A stretch of 26,388 bases of DNA. Source: Amanita rubescens. Lineage: Eukaryota; Basidiomycota; Agaricomycetes; Agaricales; Amanitaceae. The notes beneath the pieces were generated by a model that saw only the letters and a program-made list of their open reading frames with translations, ran no database searches and was not told the DNA's origin. The number at the start of each line of letters is the position of its first letter. Within the stretch, counting starts at the first letter, position 1. This document shows, piece by piece, positions 20,344 through 26,388 of the stretch. The stretch lies in contig WION01000640.1 of the NCBI GenBank assembly GCA_015039365.1, positions 1 to 26,388 on the forward strand. Direction: 5' to 3'. Made by a program: the position numbers and the translations under genes.

Positions 20344-22088
20344 ATGTTGTCCTCGTCGTCGAGTACGATGCTCAAAGCTTCTGTGCAATCCAGTCGCGTA
20401 GGGAGATCACGGCTACAGCACCAGCTCACTCGTACTCTCGCTACAGTTGCTGACCCACCCGTTCGACGGTACGGCGGACTGAAAGACCAAGACAGAATAT
20501 TCACAAATGCCTTCTTGAAGCACGATTTCGGCCTCAAAGGCGCCCTAGTACGTTTTTTTCCTCTCTCCGAGACAAAGAAGAGTTGAAACTCTGACCAAAA
20601 GTCCCGCGGAGACTGGCACAAAACAAAAGAAATCATCTTAAAGGGAGACTCATGGATCATTCAAACTATGAAAGATTCCGGTCTACGTGGACGAGGCGGA
20701 GCAGGTTTCCCCAGCGGTCTCAAATGGAGCTTCATGAACAAGCCCGGCTGGGAAAAAGACCCTCGACCACGCTACCTCGTCGTCAACGCTGACGAAGGTG
20801 AACCCGGTACCTGCAAAGACCGCGAAATCCTACGCGGAGACCCACACAAACTCGTCGAAGGTTGCCTCGTCGCCGGACGAGCTATGAACGCCAGCGCAGC
20901 TTACATCTACATTCGCGGCGAATTCTACCAGGAAGCGATGCACCTCCAACAAGCCATCGACGAGGCTTACAAAGCCGGTCTGATCGGTAAGAACGCGTGC
21001 GGGTCCGGGTACGACTTTGACGTGTACGTCCACCGCGGGGCGGGCGCTTACATTTGCGGGGAGGAAACGGCCCTTATTGAGAGTCTGGAAGGGAAACAGG
21101 GTAAACCGAGATTGAAACCTCCGTTCCCGGCGGATGTGGGGTTGTTTGGGTGTCCGACGACCGTGGCTAATGTGGAGACTGTCGCGGTTGCGCCGACGAT
21201 TTGTAGGCGCGGTGGGTCGTGGTTTGCCGGGTTTGGAAGGGAGAGGAATCAAGGAACCAAGTTGTTTTGTATCAGTGGACATGTGAACAATCCGTGTGTG
21301 GTTGAGGAAGAGATGAGTATACCCCTCAAGGATTTGATCGAGAAGCATTGTGGAGGTGTTATAGGTGGTTGGGATAATTTGTTGGGCATTATTCCAGGTG
21401 GGAGCTCGGTTCCTGTGCTTCCCAAACATATATGCGAGGAAGTCTTGTGAGTTTTGGCTTGATCCAAAGTATACCTACTTACTCATGGTTGTATTCGACA
21501 GGATGGACTTTGATTCTTTGAAAGACGCTCAATCTGGACTTGGTACCGGAGCTGTTATCGTCATGGACAAGAGCACCGACATTGTCTCGGCCATCGCTCG
21601 TTTCTCTCACGTACGTTCTTTGTTCGAATCTTGCGCATACATGTCCTTATTTATGCTAGTTTTACAAACATGAATCTTGCGGGCAATGTACGCCGTGCAG
21701 AGAAGGTACAACGTGGATGATGAAAATGATGGATCGGATGGTAGAAGGCCGGGCGCACCGTCGGGAGATTGACATGCTCCTAGAGCTTACGTACGTTCCG
21801 CTCCTGTGATTCACGAGGAGAGAAGATATTTAACTCCGCTTGCAGGAAACAAGTCGAAGGTCGCACCATTGTGCTTTGGGCGATGCCGCTGCGTGGCCTA
21901 TTCAGGGCTTGATGCGACACTTCCGTCCAGAGGTCGAGCGCCGGATCGACGCTTTCCACGCTGCCCATGAAGCAGTTGGATTTGGTGGACATCTTGCGAG
22001 CGAGATTGATGATACCCTTGCCGTACCGGACAATCTCGGGCTTCGTCTACCTGCTTTAGAGCCATCGCAGCAACAACCGAGTGCATGA
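20344..22088 (+). CDS. nuo51: NADH:ubiquinone oxidoreductase 51-kDa subunit (NDUFV1/NUO51), mitochondrial
   Basis: Complex I subunit that binds FMN and NADH and carries Fe-S cluster N3, on the matrix arm. Exons 20344-20547, 20602-21446, 21502-21610, 21660-21790 and 21846-22088; about 510 residues, the usual size. The first ~40 residues ([15 protein letters not shown]...) are Ser/Arg-rich without acids, a typical mitochondrial targeting sequence. Then come [13 protein letters not shown], the FMN-site [53 protein letters not shown] and the N3 ligands in [13 protein letters not shown]. The fourth ligand should follow in [12 protein letters not shown]. Here one T is missing between 21870 and 21871, exactly in that Cys codon, so the raw frame reads TIVLWAMP and stops early. 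The downstream frame ([20 protein letters not shown]) is intact. In such an essential gene a consensus error is the simplest reason. Four 50-56-nt introns. Confidence 0.95.
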
Positions 22089-22246
22089 TAGATGAACCAT
22101 CTATTTGTAAGTAGCGCGTACGGTGGTATTATACATAATATATTATTCAAAACACAAGAAGTTTTTTTACAAAATACAAAAGATCATCGCAACGATGGAG
22201 ATGCTGGTGCTACAATTAGTTATAAACACATACGGTCAGATTCGGA

Positions 22247-23860
22247 TCACTTGGATGAAACGTCAAGAAAAGGAAGTCTCGACTCGTCCGAGTCACTCGA
22301 CGAAGATTCGTCGCTCGCCGGGCTGATTCCTCGAGTGCTGAGCGTCTTGGATAGACTACCCAACGCTTGTTTCAATTCCTCTCGAATCAAATCGACAACA
22401 GAGAGGCCAAAAGAATCAGCAGGAACAAGCCATTCATAATTCGCCTTATTCGATGTTCCAAGAATGACCACGGCTCTGCTGCCTCCGCTCGTTTCTTATT
22501 CACCTGCTCGATATAAGCGCGACAAGCCCAGCACGACAACTTGCTGGTGCCGATATAATTCCTATGTACCGGCGTCTCGTGCTGTTCGAAAAATTTGATG
22601 AGCTGGATTTCGCAGTGTAGGTGTGGAACGGCTCCTCCGGGTGGCCAGAGGTTGCGCACGCTGTCGGCAAATTCTTGGTGAAAGGGATTGGTCTCGTCCA
22701 GGTCCAGACTTGGATATCCGTATTTTTCGAGGGTGCTTTGGAGGAGTGGTAAGGGAGGTTCGGGGAGAGGGTAGGGGCAGCCGTGGTTTCGGGGTAGGAT
22801 GGAGGATTGGCCAGAGGCGACCCAGGTAATGTGAATGTTCCCTCCGTCGTGCAGGAATTCGGCATAACTTTGTTCGCCCAGGGCTTCTTGGATGAATTGG
22901 AATCCGTACGTGGCGAAACTCCACGCGTCGACCCGATATCGTGCAACGCGCCATAGTCTTCGCCAGAGTTTGAGAATCCAATCCAAGTCGGCGGAGGTGC
23001 CGTACCACTTTGAGCCCTTGGCCGAGGGTTTCTCGGTTTCAAATTGCGCGAAAAAGTTGGAGTAGACGAGTATCAAGGCGCAGCGACAATAACTGTGTGC
23101 CCACGCTTGTTTGTCCCTTCCGCTGGAGAGGTAATCGAGGCCTTTTTCGATCAAATCGACGAGTCTCCTGAATACCAGTTTGAGCACGGTAGCGCCGGAA
23201 GATTCGGTGGCAATTATTCGAAGCTCGCGAGCAAAGTTGAGGAGGCACGTATCATTCTCCACTCCGCCGGAAGCAACCCACCGATCGACGATAGTGTTGA
23301 ACCTCTCCACCACTTTCGATGATCCACCTCTGGCTAAAGGCTCCATCCTCGCAATAGCCCCGACTTTACTCGCGAATCGGCGGTGAGAAATTGATATGGT
23401 GGTCTTGAACAAGGTGTCGGTGGCCGACCCTGGATCTTTTTGTGCCATAGCTCGACGGAGGCAAACAAAAACTCCCGTCCGTTTTCGATGTCCCTCTCGT
23501 CAGGTAAACCTCGCGTTCGGGCAAGGTAGAGCATGATGGTGCCTGAGCGAACGGACAAGGCAGCGGCAACGGCGTCACCTGAGGATCCCGTACGAGACAG
23601 ATGGCGATCCAGCTTAAGATGGACACCATTCTGCTGGGGAGATCATCCTCGGCTTCGACTGGGTCCTGGTTCTCTTGAGGCAGGGAGTAGAATAGAGTCG
23701 GTGGGACACGCGAGACATATCTTTGGTTTAGGTTAATGAAGGCTAGGGAGGTCATAGCTTCAAGTTGTTCATCGATGGAATGCTTTGCGACCCAGTGGTT
23801 TGTCAGTGGCGGAGGTGCATTGATATGGAAGACAGGTTTACATACCTGCCATTGGTCCAT
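22247..23860 (-). CDS. OTT_1508-like (zinc-dependent) deaminase family protein, fungal
   Basis: Starts MDQWQ (ATG 23858-23860), then a probable 63-nt intron (GTATGT, 23783-23845), then HSIDEQLEAMTSLAFINLNQRYVSR. The centre (22470-23448) is a clean frame. Towards its end is HCEIQLIKFFEQHE (about 22590-22617), with the zinc-ligand/catalytic HxE, and then NYIGTSKLSCWACRAYIE with the CxxC pair. This order and the IG.SKLSC..C block are those of the OTT_1508-like deaminase family found in many basidiomycetes, whose substrate is not known. The reading moves frame at about 23586 (CLVRDP to GDAVAAALSVRSG), about 23430 (WHKKIQ to GSATDTLFK) and about 22470 (KKRAEAA to AVVILGTSNKANYEW). The tail is Ser/Asp-rich and ends at 22247. 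The shifts look like one-base indels. It is convergent with the complex I gene, 158 bases apart. Confidence 0.75.
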
Positions 23861-24821
23861 TTTGCTGAGCGGCGGTCGTCCCTAGGAAGATGTCTGCTTT
23901 AGCACGTCTCATATCTCAATCAACGGTAGTACGTACTTAGTTCATGTATAAGAAAGAAGTGGCAAACGTGATAGTTCGACGCTGAGCGCGTCAATTGAAC
24001 AGTTGGAGCGGAGGATTAGTAAGACCTGGCACTATTCGGAAGGCAGTGACATAATGCACGCGTGACCTCTAGACGTCCCAGGGATAATCGATAATCGATA
24101 GCAACTGTAGTTACAGAGTTTGGGCGCGATGGTGGGGATGATTATAACTTGTGAGTCTGCCAATCGCAGGAAAGATGGCAGCCTCACCTTCGTAAGTGTA
24201 ACGACTGTCTGGACATCCTGTGTCTTGCCATTGTGGCATATATTCCAGCTTGGGATCACGGTGATGACCGGAGTGGAGCGTTGGCGATGAATTGCCCTAC
24301 TTAGGTAGACGCAAGTGGCAAGCCCAGGGTTGCCTAATGGAGAAGTATCCAAACATGTACGACTGGGCAATGATCAGTTTCGGGGGTCACTATTGTGCCA
24401 CGCCGCCCTCTCGCTTCTTTGACCAAACCCACCATTTCTCCCACTCACTGTCCGAGTCCTGCACGCTCTCAACTCCGATTGACCAAACACAAGTATTTGT
24501 TATCTGCTAGTCACAACGGTCACACGTGATTGCCTGGACTACTGCTCGAGCCCGCTTATTGCCTTGCTGGTATGTTGAGCTATACAAACTGACATTGCAT
24601 TTATGCCAGTATTCTTATTGATCCTGGACAACCATTCATTACCTTAGAGATAATTGCTTTAGCACACTGCCTGATTCAGGATTCTCAAGTCACACTCTAG
24701 TACTCTAGTAGTACAGCCTGTACAGGTACTCCGACTTTCTCAGTCTCACATCCTTTTCTGCTGAGCTCAGCATGATCATCAGTCTTGCCTTGCTCCATAA
24801 TCAACCACTTCATTACTAGTA
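23861..24821. other. Intergenic; composition changes here
   Basis: Upstream flank of the deaminase gene (23861 to about 24000), then mixed sequence. From about 24580 it becomes A/T-rich like the GTPase gene that follows. A short direct repeat GATAATC GATAATCGATAG lies at 24081-24100. Open frames (24032-24370 minus, 24292-24510 plus) have no recognisable domain. Confidence 0.45.
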
Positions 24822-26004
24822 ATGGCAGACACCACCAGTGGACTTTCATTGAGTGATCCAATATGACTGTGTTGGCATCCTCATTATCTGACTGGTACAT
24901 ATTAGGTACAGATGAGACACATGTTAAAATGCTCAGGGAACAATACCTATGCCAACATTTTTGCATCATTGTCATAGGGAGGGCTAATGCAGGCAAGAAC
25001 CATCCTTGAGAAGGTTTGTGGTGTAGCAAAGGGGACAAAGCCCATGATATATGACAAGGATGGTAAGTCAGGCTGAACATTGTGCTTCTATGTATTCAAT
25101 TCCATGTAGGTGAAGAACTGGAGCATCTGCAACTCATTTGATGCCATCAATTCAGGTGGATTAATGATGTATGAATGTGCCTACTCATTAATAACAGAGA
25201 GGCCTACATGATATTGAACATCAGATTACATACCTGGGTGTAACTTTATCTTCCATGACTCTCAGGGATTTGAATCTGGTTCTACTGATGAATTGGAGCT
25301 TGCTTGGAATTTTATTGAGAAGAGTCTGCAGAAACTGAGCTACAAAATCAGTTGCATGCAATTTGGTATCTTGATTTCTCCATTTACATGACTATCTGAC
25401 TAGGCTCCTGATAGGTACTGCATACCCATGGACAGCCTCGTCCCATTCTACCTGCAGAACTTGAATTTTTCAATAAAGGGACAGGCAGTGGTAAGTCCTA
25501 ATAAATTCATTTCTCATCTTGTTTGTTTTACAGAGATTATTTACCTTGACTATTGTTCTTCCCCCCTTTCCATTGGCTGAATTACTAAGCACTAATCCAT
25601 AGTGTACTGACTAGTAAATTACAGTTCCTTTGGTGGTTATATTTACCAAGTTTGATGGTCAAATAGCCTGTCAATTTGTCAATTTGACTGATGCAAACTT
25701 GAAGGATGAAGATAAGTGGGAGACAGCCAGGGAGATTGCTGAAATCACTTTTCAGAAAGTTTATCTTCCTAAAGTTTGGATGCTAAATATCCTCCCAAGG
25801 CATATGTGCGATTGGAAGGTGAGAATGACAATTTTAAATGAAAACAGTGTAGCATTGTTTCATAGACATGGATCTACCAGAGAACAATTGTGTTGATTAA
25901 CTCAGCAAACTGCTGATGCAATAAATGATGACACTATGCATCAGCTGTTTGTTTCAACACAGATGAATAACCTTGACCTTTGTGTAACATCTGCACTTGA
26001 GTGA
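24822..26004 (+). CDS. Fungal P-loop GTPase (G-domain protein, GRANAGK type), frameshifted
   Basis: A family of small G-domain proteins common in basidiomycetes, cellular role unknown. Seen in order: candidate start MADTTSGLSLSD (24822), MLREQYLCQHFCIIVIGRANAGK (G1 at 24977-24997) followed by TILEKVCGVAKGTKPMIYDKDG, RGLHDIEHQITY, NFIFHDSQGFESGS (G3 DxxG), AETELQNQLHAIW, YCIPMD, LEFFNKGTGS, VPLVVIFTKFD (G4 TKxD), TFQKVYLPKV, YPPKAYVRLE, TADAINDDTMHQLFVSTQMN and LDLCVTSALE. Introns that rejoin the frame: 25156-25197, 25366-25414, 25491-25624 and 25819-25865, plus one after 25071. Frame breaks of one base occur near 24998 (extra A), 25235, 25323, 25433, 25776 and 25896, mostly homopolymer losses. 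The first stop is 26002-26004, but it overlaps a possible splice donor (see the array that follows). Confidence 0.8.
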
Positions 26005-26388
26005 GGGCCACATTCAAAATGTCACTCACTACCATTGACATTGTTTTTCTGATCAGCAGTCTTGACCCATAATCTACAGGAAGTGAGTGACATTAATTTT
26101 GATTTTTATTATCTCATGATGCATAACATGATCAACAGCAAGTGAGTAAATCTATCATTGTGAGCAGACTTGTGAATCCAGTCTCTTGTGGACAGGGAGT
26201 GAGTGATGCAATGCTGCCTCACACCACATCTGACCTGCTTAAAGAAAGTAAGCAGCATTGATAGTTTTGCAGTTTATCAGACATATGTAACTCAATGAAC
26301 AACAGAATGTTGGTGACATACTTTTATATAAAAGAGTCTCAACAAATTTCATTGGATTAATAATAGCAAGTAAGTGACATTTCCTTTC
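26002..26388 (+). other. Array of intron-like units separated by 3-nt spacers
   Basis: Six times, acceptor-like AG, three bases, then donor-like GT: TACAG GAA GTGAGTGAC (GT at 26083), AACAG CAA GTGAGTAAA (26142), GACAG GGA GTGAGTGAT (26199), TAAAG AAA GTAAGCAGC (26248), AACAG AAT GTTGGTGAC (26309) and AATAG CAA GTAAGTGAC (26370). Spacings are 59, 57, 49, 61 and 61 bases, the normal intron length in this window. A donor-like GTGAGG also begins at 26002, inside the stop codon region of the GTPase. Four of the six share the start GT..GTGA(C/T). Splicing has not been shown; the fifth donor is weak. Confidence 0.45.

Noticed and set aside
24697..25080. 127-codon minus-strand frame
   Set aside because: Antisense to the 5' part of the GTPase, whose G1 motif is on the plus strand.
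25866..26004. GTPase simply ending at TGA 26002-26004 with nothing beyond
   Set aside because: Not excluded and kept as the default coding end, but the donor-like sequence at the stop and the regular array after it made it worth reporting the alternative.
1..26388. tRNA, rRNA or riboswitch
   Set aside because: No cloverleaf with matching T-loop and anticodon arm, and no rRNA-like stretch, was seen on either strand by eye.

Overview
The window looks like nuclear DNA of a filamentous basidiomycete, probably an Agaricomycete. The evidence is short (about 42-65 nt) GT-AG and GC-AG introns, a TOK-type potassium channel, a mitochondrial complex I 51-kDa subunit gene with an N-terminal targeting region, and gene families typical of these fungi: NB-ARC/TPR receptors, single-domain P-loop GTPases, an OTT_1508-type deaminase and a fungal HNH protein. 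There is no bacterial operon structure and no viral gene.

Layout. 1-3759 (-): an NB-ARC/TPR (NLR-like) gene running off the left edge, with at least 16 near-identical 42-residue TPR units. 3760-6571: poorly structured DNA with an unrecognised broken reading frame (4633-5209) and the first copy of a dispersed repeat (5488-5872). 6572-11163 (-): a second, paralogous NB-ARC/TPR gene with about 23 TPR units. 11854-13790 (+): a decayed copy of a USP10/Ubp3-like deubiquitinase. 13795-14397: second copy of the dispersed repeat, carrying a fragment of the 3' end of the TOK channel gene. 14431-15702 (+): an intact five-exon HNH-family gene whose signature histidines are replaced. 16258-16721: third repeat copy, directly downstream of the real TOK gene. 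16722-18694 (-): TOK channel. 19172-19778 (-): small dual-specificity phosphatase. 20344-22088 (+): complex I NDUFV1/NUO51. 22247-23860 (-): OTT_1508-like deaminase. 24822-26004 (+): fungal P-loop GTPase of the GRANAGK type. 26002-26388: a run of intron-like units separated by 3-nt spacers, open at the right edge.

Two kinds of DNA alternate. The receptor and GTPase genes are A/T-rich with simple, repetitive codons. The channel, phosphatase, complex I and deaminase genes use mostly C- and G-ending codons. Single-base losses, often in homopolymers, break almost every multi-exon gene, including the complex I gene and the TOK channel. Many frameshifts are therefore more likely residual consensus errors than real decay, and 'broken' calls below should be read that way unless a domain is actually missing, as in the deubiquitinase copy.

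Functionally the interesting part is accessory: two STAND-type receptors with recently duplicated ligand-binding repeats and a GTPase of a family often expanded in the same fungi. The most unusual structure is the intron-like array at the right edge, which could extend the GTPase reading frame through successive one-codon exons.
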